In this document: positions 1-11,452 of the stretch, piece after piece
Layout: every line of letters starts with the position of its first letter
Position numbering within the stretch: the first letter of the stretch is position 1
DNA from: Blastomyces gilchristii SLH14081
Taxonomy: Eukaryota > Ascomycota > Eurotiomycetes > Onygenales > Ajellomycetaceae
NCBI RefSeq assembly: GCF_000003855.2
Contig: NW_003101661.1
Span: 1 to 34,451 of the forward strand
Direction: 5' to 3'
DNA: 34,451 nucleotides
Notes under the pieces: generated by a model
What the model saw: the letters and a program-made list of their open reading frames with translations, nothing else
Told to the model about the DNA's origin: nothing
Database searches by the model: none
Translations under genes and position numbers: made by a program

Positions 1-106
1 TTGAGTTCCAGATTTAATGTATCCCCTGCGGTTTCGAACCCACGCGCCTTGATTTCCCACGCCAAGGCACTACCAGGTGGCCGCATTAACCATTCAGCCA
101 CTGGGG
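1..106 (-). mobile_element. SINE copy 1, tRNA-derived head (cut by window edge)
   Basis: Read on the minus strand, the element starts GCCCCAGTGGCTGAATGG and keeps a pol III A box (TGGCTGAATGG) and B box (GGTTCGAAACC) about 55 bases apart. The D-arm-like text GTGGCTGAATGGTTAATGCG resembles a type II (Ser/Leu class) tRNA. It continues into the body sequence (GGGGATACATTAAATC) shared with the copies at 21700 and 31729, so this is a SINE head and not a functional tRNA gene. The body and tail lie left of the window. It interrupts LINE A: bases 107-160 align to LINE E (minus strand, about 16265-16310). This copy is almost free of C-to-T decay. Confidence 0.85.
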
Positions 107-2263
107 CTAAGAAAATCTTTGTTAGAGCAGATATCAATCTAATTCAATTTCATATGAATAAAACTAAGTTAATTCACTTTTTTCTCAGATTGAATGAGAA
201 AAAAAACTAAGTCTCACTGTTTTAAATAAAGAGATTAAACCCAGTTTGAATATCAAATGACTAGGAGTATGATTAAACTCTAAGTTGAATTTTAAATATT
301 ATATTGAACAATGAACTATCAAGACAGAGAGACTACTAAATAGTGTAATCAGACTATCAAATACAGAGAGAGATCTATTCTTTCAGATTATGAGACAGTT
401 ATACATAGCCTGTATCATCTCAGTAGCTGATTATGAAGTTTAAGTTTGATGAAATAATCAAGAAAATTTTACTGAACTCTTTCAAAGTCTGCAAAACAGA
501 GCTTTGAGAAGAATTCTGAGAGCATCAAATCATCTTCTATTAAAGAAATGAAAATTGAAGCTTCAATTTCTTCTTCTACTATTCAATTTGAAATGACCTG
601 TATGAACTATACTCTGAGAGTTATAAAGATAAGCTTAAATCATATAATCAGAGAAAGAGTCTCTTCTTCATTTTCATCAATCAACTCAGGAAATGAACTG
701 AATTGAAATACATTTCTTAATTAAAATGAGAATAATTCTTCAAAGAAAATGCTCTCTCAACTATACAGATCATATTCTCTGATTAAAAATCAATTTTCTT
801 CATTAAATATTGAGAAAAATTCATCATGAGAAGATATTCCTCTGAAGAGACAAACTGAAATCTCTCACAGACTTATAAATAAGTAAACTATCTAAACAGA
901 GAGAATATGAACAGTATTTGAAAAAGATTTCTACAATTAATATAAAAGACTCTGTTCTGGTTTACTCAGATAACTCAAAAAATAAGAGTTTGAACAGATT
1001 AGATACAGATATTACTTATACTGAAGAGAATATCAAGTTTATCTCAGATTTCTGAAATTTAGACTGTGAATCTAAAGTCTTTGATGCTGAACTATTTACA
1101 ATAGTGAAAGCTTTCAAACTTATTAAGATAAAATCTCATACAAGAGGAAATAGTTTGAAAGAGATATAAATATTCTCTGATAGTCAAGCTGCTTTGAAAA
1201 GACTTAGAAATAGTCAGATTTATAATAATCAAATGAATCTTGAACTGATTTTAAATTCTGTTATGAAAATTCAAAAGAGAAGAATATTAAAACTGATAAT
1301 TCATCTACACTAAGTTTCTACTCATATAAATATTCATAACAATGAAATGACTAATTCAGTGATAAAAAAGAGTTCAGAATTAAGCATATCTATTCAAAAA
1401 GCAGTGTTCTGATCTTTTATAAAGAGAAAGATAAAAGAATCTTGTTTAAACAAGTGAAATAAAAGCTGGTAGAAACAAAAGAAGAGCATACATTATTCAA
1501 GATTTAAGATAAAACTCAAGTAAAAATCTTGTTCAATTAAATGTAAAAAGAAAATATTCTTATCTATAATTCAGCTGAAACTAGAACATGATTATTTCAA
1601 ATCTTGTATACAAAGATTTGATAATAGATTTGATTTAAATAGAATGCTCATTCTGCAATGTAAATAAAAATCCTGAGTATATTGCAATGCATTGTGCATT
1701 ATATAACAGTTTCAGAGTCAGATTGAAAGAGAAGTATCATTGAAATCAATTAAATATAAGATTCTTATTCTCAACTGAGACAGGAATTAAATACTTAATA
1801 GACTTTCTATCAGAAACTCAAGCAGCTATAAGAAAATGACTGAATTCAGAAATATCTGAATATGAAGAGGTGGAAATTAATCAGATATAGTCTGTTAAAA
1901 TAGCTATATACTATCTTTTAATAATTTTGTTTTATTATAGTCTCTCTTTACTTTACTTTTTCCTTTCTGTTCTTTTCTATCTACTTATTTAATATGTCTA
2001 TCTTTAAGACTTTATTCTCCTTTCCTTTGTCATGATATTTTCAAATGATTTCAAAGTATCAAAAGGTGTTAAAATACTTCAATTTATAAAGAGTTTTTAT
2101 ATTCTGAGCTGGAATTTTCTGATTCTGCATATCTGAAATTGATAAATGTATAATAGTTAACTTTATAGATATTAGAAAAACTCTGAGAACTAAAAGTTCT
2201 CAGATAGATATTATAGTCTCTGACTGTATACATTTATAATTGAAGAATAATAATAATAATAAT
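107..2263 (+). mobile_element. LINE copy A, Tad1/I-like, decayed, RT C-terminus to 3' tail
   Basis: Conceptual translation shows the C-terminal reverse-transcriptase region around 386-540 (LYIACIISVADYEV, then LQNRALRRILRAS). An RNase H domain follows at about 955-1400 with catalytic-type motifs VYSDNSK, DAELF, IFSDSQAAL and the decayed VPAH...GNELAD region. After that come the CCHC knuckle region at about 1645-1695, a 3' UTR and an (AAT)n tail at 2245-2263. Trp codons are turned into stops while Gln codons survive. The element continues left of SINE 1, outside the window. Downstream it abuts copia sequence, so it probably inserted into copia; I could not confirm a target duplication. No functional product is possible. 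Confidence 0.85.
2183..2203 (+). other. Conserved LINE 3' hairpin (copy A)
   Basis: CTGAGAAC, a 5-base loop, then GTTCTCAG: an 8-bp perfect stem about 40 bases before the (AAT)n tail. The same hairpin is in LINE C (25387-25409), LINE B (18159-18180, minus) and, with G-U pairs, LINE D (12143-12163, minus). Inference: a recognition structure for the LINE reverse transcriptase. Confidence 0.7.
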
Positions 2264-5200
2264 ATAAAGCACTGATAGATAATAATAAATGAAATTAATA
2301 CCTATAAGTGATCAATATTCAAAGACTTTCTCACTCAATGATTTATTCATAGTTCAAAGACTTATATATAAATATTCATTCAAATCTATCTTAAGAATCT
2401 ATATTAAGAAATTTCAAAGATATCTGTTTCTGAGATTAATCTTGATAATCTTATTAATGATCTTATCTACTACAGAACAGTTATCAGATCAAATGACAAT
2501 AAAAAGAAAATATCAGTGAAAAAAGCTGAAAAGAAAAAGAAAAAGAATAAGAATGATAATATCAAAGTAAAACTTACTGAGATAAGGAAGCTCAGATCAC
2601 AGTAAGTTAATCACAGCTAAGAAAGAAATATATTCAATCTCTGCTATAAGAATTCATTTAACACAGTGATAAAGTGTAAGTATTGCATCTGCTGCAGATA
2701 TAATGAAACTGATTACTTTTTTAAAAACTGAAAAGATTAATTATTAGAATATTAAAGAATCAATCATTCTATAATTGAATACTATATTGAAAAGAATGTA
2801 ACATTCTTCATCAATGAAAAGAACTCTAACTTTATATTAACTGTAAAAGCTCTATTTACTGCTACAGTCTGCAGAGATTCTCTATAATACTTAAATACTA
2901 CCGCTTTCTATACTATAACATCTGATAGAAGTGTCTTCAAATATATACACACTTTAGATAATAAAGAAGAACTTGACTCTGTACAAGAAATTAATAATGA
3001 GCTGATTACACTTACTGATATTAATAAGACCTGTATTTATATAAGTAAAATGAAATTGAATCTGTAAAATGTTTACTACTTATTAGCAGCTTTCTACAAT
3101 CTCCTAAGCTTCAGTTAGCTTGTTGATGAAGAATTTAACTTTGAACTTCTTTGAGATAAGAACAGTCACATCATTAATTTCAAGATAATTAATGAATATA
3201 ATTAATAATTCTATGCAGTGAAAATGAATTATTATGTCTACTTTATTCACAGTATGTGTGAAGCTGCTCTAGCTGTAGTTAAACAGACATCTCTGAATTA
3301 CACTAATACACTTTTTGTATAACATGTTTATCTAGAATATCTGAACATCACTGATATATAATAATTAGTAAAGATCTCGTCTCTGACATTATAATTAAGA
3401 GAAGTATAAACATGCTATCTGTAAAATCTTGCCAACTTGTAAGCTAGAAAAAGATGTTACAAATCTTTATAATAAGAGAAAACACCTTCAGTATCTGACT
3501 GCACTTTGATTTTATAGAAGACAGTAAATTCTTTAACACTCTTAATAATTTTTCTTCATCTCTTCAAGACTATAGATATCTACTTCTTATAGAGAATAAT
3601 ATCACATATCATAAGACTGCTTATTTTCTCAAGAACAAAGATCAGCTACTGAATGTTATTGATTTTTATCTTAAATATCTCTGAAATCTGAGTATAAAAG
3701 TTGCATGTGCATATTCTGATAGAGCTGCTGAAATAAGTGATGAATAGATGCAAGCAGTTCTCATCAAATTCAGTGTTAAATTAGAGTTAACAGAGCTCTA
3801 TACTCTTAATTAAGATAATATTATAGAATGATTTATTTAAACTAGTATCTTAAAAGCTTATACTATAATAGTATAAGCAAGTCTATCAGCTAAGCTATGA
3901 GCAGAGGCTGTGTTTACAGTAATACTATATTTTAATAAAGTCTTAACAAGTATCTTCTTACTTTCAGATATAATTTAACTGAAGAACTGAATCTCACTAA
4001 CTCTCTATAAAATATAAGAAGATAAACTGTTCTCACATAGTAGTAACTTATAAGTGATTGAATTATCTATTTACATTTTCAAAGAAAGTCTCTGAAAAGA
4101 TTATAACAAGTTCATCAAAAACAGTGAATAAATAATTCTAATTAAATATTACAGTGAGATAATATAAAAGAATATAAAACTCTGTAAAAGAGAAAGTTAT
4201 TATATTCAGCAGTGTGAAATTCAATGAGAATGTTATATTATTATAGCTAGTAAGCTCAGTACTCAATAATTATAACATAATTAATATATTTTATACACTG
4301 ACTATAGATATTCTTACTTATAATAGTTATCTCTATATTGATTCATCACTGAACTCTGTATCTCCGCAGAAAGAGTTTTTCTCTGTACAGATATTAATTA
4401 AGAATATCTCTCTCTTATTCACTACTACAGTTATAGACTACAAAGTAGAATATTCTTGAAAGAAGATATTATCTGTTATTAAGTTTCAGTTTTATTATAT
4501 ATTTAAAATATACACTGTATGAAGAGGCTCTGATATAGTTGCAGAAATTAAGATTTTATAATTATATAAGAAGATGATTATATCTCTGTAAAAAGATACT
4601 TAAGTAGTTATTATAAAGAAAGAGCTTGACTCTGCAGCTAAGTATAAAATTTTCAAGATTATAAATAAGTTAACTATTAAAACTCAGATTCTTGACAGTC
4701 ACTGAGTTTATTATATTAAAACTAATATAAATAACAGTGTATTATTCTATAAGATAAGATAAATTATTTAGAGTTTCTATTAATAAAAGAGTGTTAATTT
4801 TAATAATATGTATATCTCTGTTATCTCTGCTTTTATTATCTATACTATACTTACAGTGACAGTAGTGAAAAGTTGAAATATTTATTAAGTTGATTTTATC
4901 ACAGTATTTCTGAATATAAGTCTATTATCTAATAAGCAGCTCTATATAAAGTAATTAACTAGATTTAATAATAGTACTAATTATATATATCTGTTTCTAC
5001 AGTCTCTCTACAGTCTTAAACAGGCTCTCTACTTATGATTCAATCTACTTACAAGTTATCTTAAGAATATTAGCTTTGAATTCTCTTATTATAATAAGAG
5101 TCTCTGATTTAAAAGAGATTTTCAGATATTTTTCACTCTCTATATAAATAATATTAAGTTAATAGACTCTGATATAAATATTATTAAATAGATGTTTTAT

Positions 5201-5676
5201 TAAATTACTGATTAATTTACAGTAAAAGATCTGAAATCTATAAACTATTATTTAAATATAAAGATTGAGAAGAATAACAGTGATATTAAGCTATTATAAG
5301 TTATCTATATTAAATCAATATTAAAGAAATTTGAAATAACTGATTTCTAAGTTATAAAAACTCTTATAAAAACTGTCTTTAATACACTCTTTAATTCTAA
5401 ATCTTTTAATAAGTTTAAATATCAGTAAGCTATTAAATTATTTTATTATTTTATTATATATACTTATTCTGATATCTCTTTTATAACTGCTAATCTTATC
5501 TATTAGTTAAATAAGTCTATACAAGCATGCTGAGCTGTAGTTAAATAGCTCTTTCACTATATTCATAGTATAACTAATTACTACATTTATTATATTTTCA
5601 GAGTAGAAGAGCTTAACTTTGAAGTCTTTATAAATTCTGATTAAGTAGATAATACTTGTAACTATAAATGTATATC
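2264..5676 (+). mobile_element. Ty1/copia retrotransposon, decayed gag-pol, 5' part
   Basis: Conceptual translation in one continuing direction gives a gag CCHC-like knuckle (CKYCICCRYNETDYFF) near 2670, then protease/integrase-like text with a degraded core near 3700 (AEISD...). The reverse transcriptase is unmistakable at 4985-5400: LYSLKQAL followed by a stop where Trp is expected, then YLNIKIEK and a copia-type IKSILKKFEIT. RNase H begins near 5445 (YTYSDISF; HYIHSITNYYIYY). These are the standard Ty1/copia C-terminal landmarks in the right order. Many stops make it a pseudogene. The 5' LTR is not visible. RNase H is cut by the MITE at 5677 and resumes at 6180. Confidence 0.85.
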
Positions 5677-6179
5677 TAGACTGACTGTGTGACCGTGTCT
5701 GAAATCAAAACCAGAATATTTAATAGTCTTATTATCAATTTAACTGATCTCATTACATAGTTTTAACATTAGATAGTAGTCTCATACTGTCTCAGTGAGA
5801 CTTACTGTCTACTCTTATTACATTTTTCAAATGAGATTATGATTTTCACTTCTTAATTTAAATTATTTTTATTGCTTTAAATGACTTTAAATCTCATTCA
5901 AGCATTATCAAAAAGTGTTACTTTTTAAAAAATTAAAAATAGTCTAAAAAAAACAAAATGTCTAAAAATAGTAACTTTATACTAAGAATGAAACTAAATG
6001 AAATTAAATGAAATCACTTTCTTATTTTGTCTAAGTCATGATCTCATTTTGAGATCTGATACATAGTCACTTTGCATGTTTTTTTAATAATTAGTCTCAG
6101 TGAGATTTATGTCAAGAAATGTATGAGATCAGATCAAATGAAATCAAATGTGAAATTCATGATTTCAGCAGTCAGTCTA
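5677..6179 (+). mobile_element. MITE copy 1 (TAGACTG family), inserted in copia RNase H
   Basis: 503 bp, starting TAGACTGACTG and ending CAGTCAGTCTA (inverted termini). It is flanked by the 8-bp duplication TGTATATC (5669-5676) / TCTATATC (6180-6187), 7 of 8 matching. Removing it joins the copia RNase H reading across the site. There is no coding capacity. The family has five copies in the window. An 8-bp duplication fits hAT-type (also P or Merlin) transposases; TAGACTG is not a textbook hAT terminus, so the superfamily is uncertain. Confidence 0.88.
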
Positions 6180-6846
6180 TCTATATCAGATCTTCTTATT
6201 TATCTTATTAATAAATTAATTATATAAAAATTCTTTAAGCAGATAATTGTAATACTGAGTATTATAGAAGCAGAGTATATATCTATCTCTAAGAGTTTTA
6301 AAACTATAATCTGACTGCATAGACTACTTATAAAGCTTGAATTTCTATTCTCTGATTTTACAGTTTCTCTATATATTGATAATAATGAAGTAATTACTGT
6401 AGTAAATAGTGAGAAGATCATCTATAATATATATTATATTAATATTAAATGTTGTCATATCTGTAATACAGTAATACTGCAGCTACAGATATTATTAAAA
6501 TTATATAAATTAATATTATTAGTATAACTGCAGACACTCTAATAAAAGCTCTAATAGCTGAAGTTTATGAAAATGCTTTGATTAATATAGAGATCTGAAT
6601 ATCTATAGTCAGAAAAGCTCTGAAGATGTTCTGACAGATACAGAGTCTTATCAGTCTGTTATTTCTATAGTAGTTTGTTCATTTTACTACTTGTTTATTT
6701 TTTTTTATTCTTTAATTCTTGTTAATTCTCTGTGAAATCTTTAATAGAAGACACTACTATTTTTGTATATAATATTCTTTCTCTAGTTATAGAATCACTC
6801 TGCTGAGTTGTAAATATCTACTCAGTGAAGTAGTAGTTAAGAAGAG
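6180..6846 (+). mobile_element. Ty1/copia, decayed RNase H C-terminus and 3' internal region
   Basis: Directly after the MITE the plus strand reads DLLIYLINK, then KQIIVILSIIEAEYISISKS, the copia RNase H C-terminal landmark (the family usually has 'LSTTEAEYIA'), then a Trp-to-stop change and a decayed DNN motif (LYIDNNEV). The end-of-pol text is near 6540-6620. A purine run GTTAAGAAGAG at 6837-6846 immediately precedes TGTTGAATTT, the usual copia arrangement of polypurine tract and 3' LTR. The 61-75 aa ORFs seen on the opposite strand here are shadows. Confidence 0.82.
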
Positions 6847-6961
6847 TGTTGAATTTTCTCTATAGACTGATTACTTCTGTCTAAGCAAGATATTCACTGA
6901 TTGCTTAATAAACATCTATTACATATAAAAAGCCGTATAACAGCTAGATCTTAATAATACA
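6847..6961 (+). repeat. Candidate copia 3' LTR
   Basis: Begins TGTTGAATTT right after a purine-rich tract and has an AATAAA-containing middle (near 6906). CA dinucleotides near 6960 could close it. No second LTR is in the window to fix the right end, so that boundary is a guess. Confidence 0.4.
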
Positions 6962-7099
6962 ATTAACTACTCTATTATATAATTTTCATTAATTTTGAAA
7001 ATAAAGTAACTTCATTATATTATAATACTAACAGAATTATAATACTTAGTTAATTTCAATAAATACTTTTAAAATCTCAATAATGAGATTATGAAGAAT
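6962..7099. other. AT-rich, unassigned
   Basis: Very AT-rich, stop-dense and without recognisable domains. It lies between the copia 3' end and the pogo fragment and may be the rest of either element. Confidence 0.4.
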
Positions 7100-7944
7100 T
7101 TGATATATATAAGACAAACTGTAATCTATTAATTAATTAATATGAAAAAGAAGCTGTTTTTCTTACAAATCTGTAAGACTTTTACAGTGAATAGAGCTTG
7201 TTTTTTTTTCTTAATATTTGAATATCTCTATAATACTGTGATAATATATATCAACTGATTTCATATTTTTTAACAGTCTCAGTGTAATTAAAGATCAATT
7301 TCATGTTTAAATTATTAATTACTGCTTATATAACTGCTTCATAGTGCATATTATAAGTGTTTGAAGATGAATGAAAAAATGAAGATTGAGCAGATATTAA
7401 GTGTAAGTAGACTGATTATATAACTGTGTCTGAAACCAGGATCAGAATATTTAATAGTCTTATTATCAATTTAACTGATTTCATTACACAGTTTTAACAT
7501 TAGATAGTAGTTTTATACTGTCTCAGTGAGACTTACTATTTACTCTTATCACATTTTTTAAATAAGATTATGATTTTCACTTCTCAATTTAAATTATTTT
7601 TATTACTTTAAATGACTTTAAATCTTATTTAAGTATTATTAAAAAGCATTACTTTTTAAAAAATTAAAAATAGTCTAAAAAAAATCTTAAAATGTCTAAA
7701 ATAGTAACTTTATACTAAGAATGAGACTAAATGAGATCAAATAAGATCACTTTCTTATTTTTCTAGTCATAGTCTCATTTTATATGAGATCTGATATATA
7801 GTACTTTTCATGTTTTTTAATAATTAAGTCCAGTGGGATTCACACCAAAGAAATGTATGAGACCAGACCAAATGGGCCAAACGTGAAATTCATGGTCCCG
7901 GCGGCCAGTCTAGGTGTAAGCTGGCGTTGGGTAGTTGATCACGT
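7100..7944 (-). mobile_element. Fot1/pogo-type transposon 5' end, decayed (left copy)
   Basis: Minus-strand sequence from 7944 is homologous to the plus-strand copy at 11687. It has a TIR-like start ACGTGATCAACTACCCAACGCC next to a TA at 7945-7946, then, beyond the MITE at 7408-7912, the N-terminus of a transposase (MHYEAVI, stops, ...VKKYEIS...YYRDIQIL). The paired copy reads MHHEAVIQAAIDDLN with the same helix-turn-helix layout, typical of pogo/Fot1 (psq-like/CENP-B N-terminal) transposases. Homology is clear to about 7190 and weak below. Only the 5' few hundred bases are visible; the DDE core is not. Confidence 0.65.
7408..7912 (+). mobile_element. MITE copy 2 (TAGACTG family), inserted in pogo
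   Basis: 505 bp, TAGACTG...CAGTCTA, with 8-bp duplication AGTGTAAG (7400-7407) / GGTGTAAG (7913-7920), differing by one G-to-A. The left 400 bp is decayed, while the right end (about 7830-7912) still has CCC, GGCGGCC and CG. It is therefore the best guide to the ancestral 3' terminus. Confidence 0.9.
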
Positions 7945-8229
7945 TACAAAGCATTAATAAATGAAAAAGAGAGATATTTAAGATCACTGACTCTCAATCA
8001 CAAAAAACATGCAGTGTCATAGTGTAGTGTATGTAATATCATTTAATATACTGCTCATACATGCTCTAAGCATATAGAAAATAATTGATAATACAAATTT
8101 GTTAATTTTTTTATGGTAATTGAGACTTTGAAGACTTCTCACTGTATGATAGGTGAGAACTGTCCAGCTTGCTTGTGTGTCTGACTCGCTTGTGGATTGC
8201 ATTACTGTCTCCTTCTATCATTGCTTTAG

Positions 8230-9050
8230 AAATAATAGTGACTGACAACATCCTAGCTCGATTTACCAATGGCTGATATCCGTTTATGATGCCTTCGCCT
8301 GCAAATTGAATATCTCACCTAGCCTGGCACCGCAGATGTCCTTGACTCAGCAATCGCGGACTTCTATGGTAGCATTCTTTCCCGCAAGTATCTATGCGAT
8401 GGCATCTCAGCTAACATTCTCCTTCCTTGTAGATATAATTCGTCTGTCATTGGGGAATTCGCATGTGAACGGAGATCTTGAACACGAGATGCCATGCGGA
8501 TATAGAGATTTAATATTATCGGATGGCCTTCTTCATGAAACACAGGCCATGATTCGTGAAATTGAATAACAGCAAGGGCCACTCATTGATGGGAGAAAAC
8601 AGAAAGCAAATCAACCCGGGCTATTTGCTGTAATTGGGAGGGAATGCTGCGATCACGAACGAAAAACCTTGAAAAGGCCATGGTTGAAACCAGATATACA
8701 CTCCACGAACTCCACGATCCCATCATCCGCGCCATGGCAAGGCTGGTACAAGGGCGTCATCATTTCCTGCATGATGATCTGTAGCAACAGCACCGAATCA
8801 GCACCGCAGAAGCTGGAAGACCGCACATGTCAACCGTCCACACCAGAATCGCGCCAGCAGAGGCACTGCAACCCGTTGTGTTCAGATTGGCCATCGCGGA
8901 GAGGAGCAGCATCGGCCCTCGCCGTAGGGTATTTCTTCTCGTTCGATGCGGCTCTCCGTTTCTAGGGCGCCAGATGCCATGGCTCCATTTGTCGCTAGCG
9001 CATCTAGGGAACCAGCGGGGTCAACAAGGTGGTGTGGGCTTCTGTACATA
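8230..9050 (+). pseudogene. Coding-like debris, unrecognised
   Basis: GC-balanced stretch with overlapping short open frames on both strands and none long enough to choose. On the plus strand 8669-8965 (98 codons), 8306-8569 (87 codons) and a helix-like segment reading TRYTLHELHDPIIRAMARL (frame of about 8646-8790, ended by a stop at 8790) look the most protein-like, but they lie in different frames and no clear splice sites join them. Either a frameshifted relic or non-coding. I do not recognise a family. Confidence 0.25.
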
Positions 9051-9252
9051 ACTGAGAACTTTCCGTATATACAACTCCCAAATCTATATTAATCCCCAAG
9101 GGGCTCCCCCAATATGCCAATCGCTGTTTTGTACCAGGCAAAGATCCCTTGTCCAACGAACCCGAGTTGTATAATACATACTACAGGTTGAAATAAATAA
9201 ACGCGGTCTCCGGAGAGCAGCAGAAGTTACTACACCGCATCACGAAGCAACC

Positions 9253-9757
9253 ATGCCGTCAACACCTACAGTTCGCTCCTCCGCAATCGCATTTTTATTC
9301 TCCCAGCTCCTCTTGTCGGGACGTATTGGCAACTCCGACTGCATGTCCTAAGATCACTTTCGACCTGTTTAATCAGTTTGATACATATCAGGGATGGAGA
9401 TACCAGAGCCTTTTCCCTCGACGCACACTCGCCGTATTGTGACTACTATAACTACTATTTTTCAATCTTTCAAGTTCTTCTTTTTTTCGCATTTGCTGGC
9501 ATCGTCCCGGATTCTTCCAAGGGCTAGGACCTCAACTCAAATGTGAGAGTGGCGAATGGGTTTCCACTAGTCCAGGTATGCTGGCATTAAATTCCCTTTT
9601 CTCGCACTGCATTACAAATAACTATGATAGAGCTCATATCCTTCTTCTTTTTCTTCCCTCCATAAATTTGTTACTAATTCGTTGTGTTACTTGTTGCATA
9701 GCTGGCTCTGGATCCTCATGCCCAAAAACCGGTATCAAGTCCTTGCCTAAGCTGTAA
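9253..9757 (+). pseudogene. Degenerate small secreted protein gene (candidate)
   Basis: An ATG at 9253 in good context (AACCATGCC) opens a signal-peptide-like N-terminus (RSSAIAFLFSQLLLSG), which runs into a stop at 9348. From about 9319 a second frame reads VLATPTACPKITFDLFNQ..., as if one base had been gained or lost. A third frame at 9494-9575 (CWHRPGFF...LKCESGEW) joins, across a plausible 126-base intron (GTATGC at 9576, AG at 9700-9701), to an exon ending CPKTGIKSLPKL and a stop at 9755-9757. The Cys and Trp content and signal peptide suggest a small secreted protein. The pieces need a frameshift, or introns I could not place, so I call it broken. Family unknown. Confidence 0.35.
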
Positions 9758-10134
9758 CTGTACAGCGTGCCTCTAAGAGATCTTGATGGAGAAGGCAGGT
9801 GAAGGGTGGAATTTCTACCAATGGCATTTTGTATTTATTTGATGGTATACAGTTTCTTGATTAAGCAACTCACCAAAGGTATGGTTTCAACAATGTGATG
9901 AGGGGCTAGAAATCATACTCTGAAGTAATGAGAGGGAAGTAATCAAGCAGCCTACGGAATCTACCTAAAAATGTCATCCATTGTTAATGACTCCAAAAAA
10001 TAATTAGAGATATATATTAAACAACTAAACCAGTTTGCAGAACAAGAACTGAACCAAGAATACATCAGACATCAGCGACTCGGCCAGCCGGTTTATAAGG
10101 AATAAATGAAGCGCTGTGTGAAGAGACACCATAA

Positions 10135-10997
10135 TCAGTGAACCATCAACGGTGTAGTTAGAATAAATAGCCCTCCAATGAAGAGTAGCGGAGCTTTTAG
10201 GCCAGTGGGAGCCATTGACTGGACAACCACAGCCCCCCCTCCTCCCTTACCCTTACCATCGCTCTTCTTGGGACTCTTGAATTTGAACTTTTTCTTGGAC
10301 AACGTCTTGCTCTCCGTTAACTCCTTTTCATCCTTCTTCTTGTCTTCGCTCTTCTTTTTTTCGGGTTTGTCTTTAGGTTTTTTGTCTTTAGACTTTTTGC
10401 CTAGGAAGATATAAAACGTCAGCTTTGGAATGATACTAATATAGACAGCTTGAAAGGCGAGAAGGAGCTGTGATCTGTGGAGAAGCGGAAATGAAAACTG
10501 AAAATAAAAAAGTAAAAGTGCTGTCTAAAATATGTACATATCATAGGGAGCACAAATGCAGTTTATATGAGAAACTGATGTGATACGAAAGACAGCGAAT
10601 CAAAGGATTAAGGAGCGGAGCATCGTCCAAGCTCATCCGAAGAACTTAGACAGCTAAAAGAGCCCAGTCTATAACTTTTACTAAGCTGAATTACCTTTAT
10701 CACCACCCTTCTTTACTTTATCAAAGATGTTCTTGAACTTCCCAAAGCCCCGAGCAGAAATATTCGGGAGTGCTTCATCGACCGTAACCTAGATTGTCAT
10801 CAGCACCAATACGGTGGTACAGGAATATAAAGCTGATAGAGATGATATGTATGCCGTATGTGAACAGTACAAGAGGTGAGAAGAAGTGGACAAACCTCTT
10901 GGGTTGTTGGGGACAGATTAGCTTGAGTGGGTGGAGAGATAGACTGCCCTACAGCAGAGGCTGTGAGAAAGGCAAAGAGTACAGGGAGGATCTTCAT
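10135..10997 (-). CDS. Secreted Lys-rich protein with GPI-anchor-like C-terminus, 3 exons
   Basis: Spliced model on the minus strand: exon 1 10997-10896, exon 2 10788-10695, exon 3 10400-10135, total 462 nt (153 aa plus stop) with phases that agree. Intron 1 (107 nt) has GTTTGT...CTGATGAC...CTAG; intron 2 (294 nt) has GTAATT...GCTGACG...CTAG and is long for a fungus, so a further small exon is possible. Residues 1-17 (MKILPVLFAFLTASAVG) are a signal peptide. Exon 2 encodes a short domain ending GFGKFKNIFDKVKKGGDK. Residues 67-117 are a disordered Lys/Asp/Glu-rich stretch (about 24 Lys in 51). Residues 127-153 have small residues (SMAPTG), then a hydrophobic tail (LKAPLLFIGGLFILTTPLMV), as in GPI-anchored proteins. 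Start context CAAAATG. No family recognised. Location in a TE-bounded island is typical of fungal effector candidates, but function is unknown. Confidence 0.7.
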
Positions 10998-11180
10998 TTT
11001 GACTGTCTGCTGCAAAGAATAGATGAGTCTATGAAATGATTGCCGCTCGACTCTCAGTGGAGAATTAGTTGGTGTTGGCTTCAGCAGGGAGAGAAAAGCG
11101 CACAGATAAGATTTTGAAGCCCGAGGGGGAGGGTAGAAAAAATGATGAGAGCAAGACAAAAAATCACAACCATGATGTCC

Positions 11181-11190
11181 CTTTTTTATA
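11181..11190 (-). promoter_or_regulatory. TATA-like element upstream of the secreted-protein gene
   Basis: TATAAAAAAG on the minus strand about 185 bases before the ATG at 10997. It is followed by pyrimidine-rich tracts (about 11130 down to 11080 on the minus strand), a common fungal promoter arrangement. The transcription start is not determinable. Confidence 0.4.
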
Positions 11191-11389
11191 AGGCAGCATG
11201 GTTGGAGACTCTAATACTGAACAACCATCCATCTCCTTTGGTTGGCATCATTCGGGTTTCTTCCTGTCAGCGTAGCGGACAAAGAATCCCAACATGAGGA
11301 TGTCAGATCAAGTTGGGTAAAACCCAACGTGCAACTTGCGGCTCTGCTGGGGGTAAAAGTCTCTCAAACCTGGCTGAATCTGTTCCCAC

Positions 11390-11452
11390 ATAGCCTGGTG
11401 GAAGAAAAATATAACAATGATAAAAAATAATCACGCATATAGCCTGGTGGAA
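11390..11452 (+). repeat. Short direct repeats ATAGCCTGGTGGAA
   Basis: ATAGCCTGGTGGAA occurs at 11390-11403 and 11439-11452, each followed by an A-rich stretch and ACAATG. A second pair, CTTCAGAAGACATA, occurs at 11587-11600 and 11631-11644. Spacings are 49 and 44 bases. Small local duplications in non-coding DNA; the 62-codon open frame over the first is not convincing. Confidence 0.6.

Noticed and set aside
1..106. A functional tRNA gene
   Set aside because: The pol III boxes are good, but the acceptor stem does not close cleanly and the sequence continues into the SINE body shared with two other copies.
6200..6421. 73-codon minus-strand ORF
   Set aside because: Shadow of the copia RNase H C-terminus on the plus strand.
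10178..10414. 78-codon plus-strand ORF rich in Leu, Phe and Pro
   Set aside because: It is the antisense of the Lys-rich exon 3; poly-Lys codons read backwards give Phe/Leu runs.
10800..11159. 119-codon minus-strand ORF as a single-exon protein
   Set aside because: Only its internal MKILPVLF start onwards is signal-peptide-like, and the part after codon 34 from that Met reads through a good GTTTGT intron; the upstream part is 5' UTR.
11242..11430. 62-codon plus-strand ORF
   Set aside because: It lies in the promoter side of the divergent secreted gene, ends in a local duplication and has no signal, domain or splice context.
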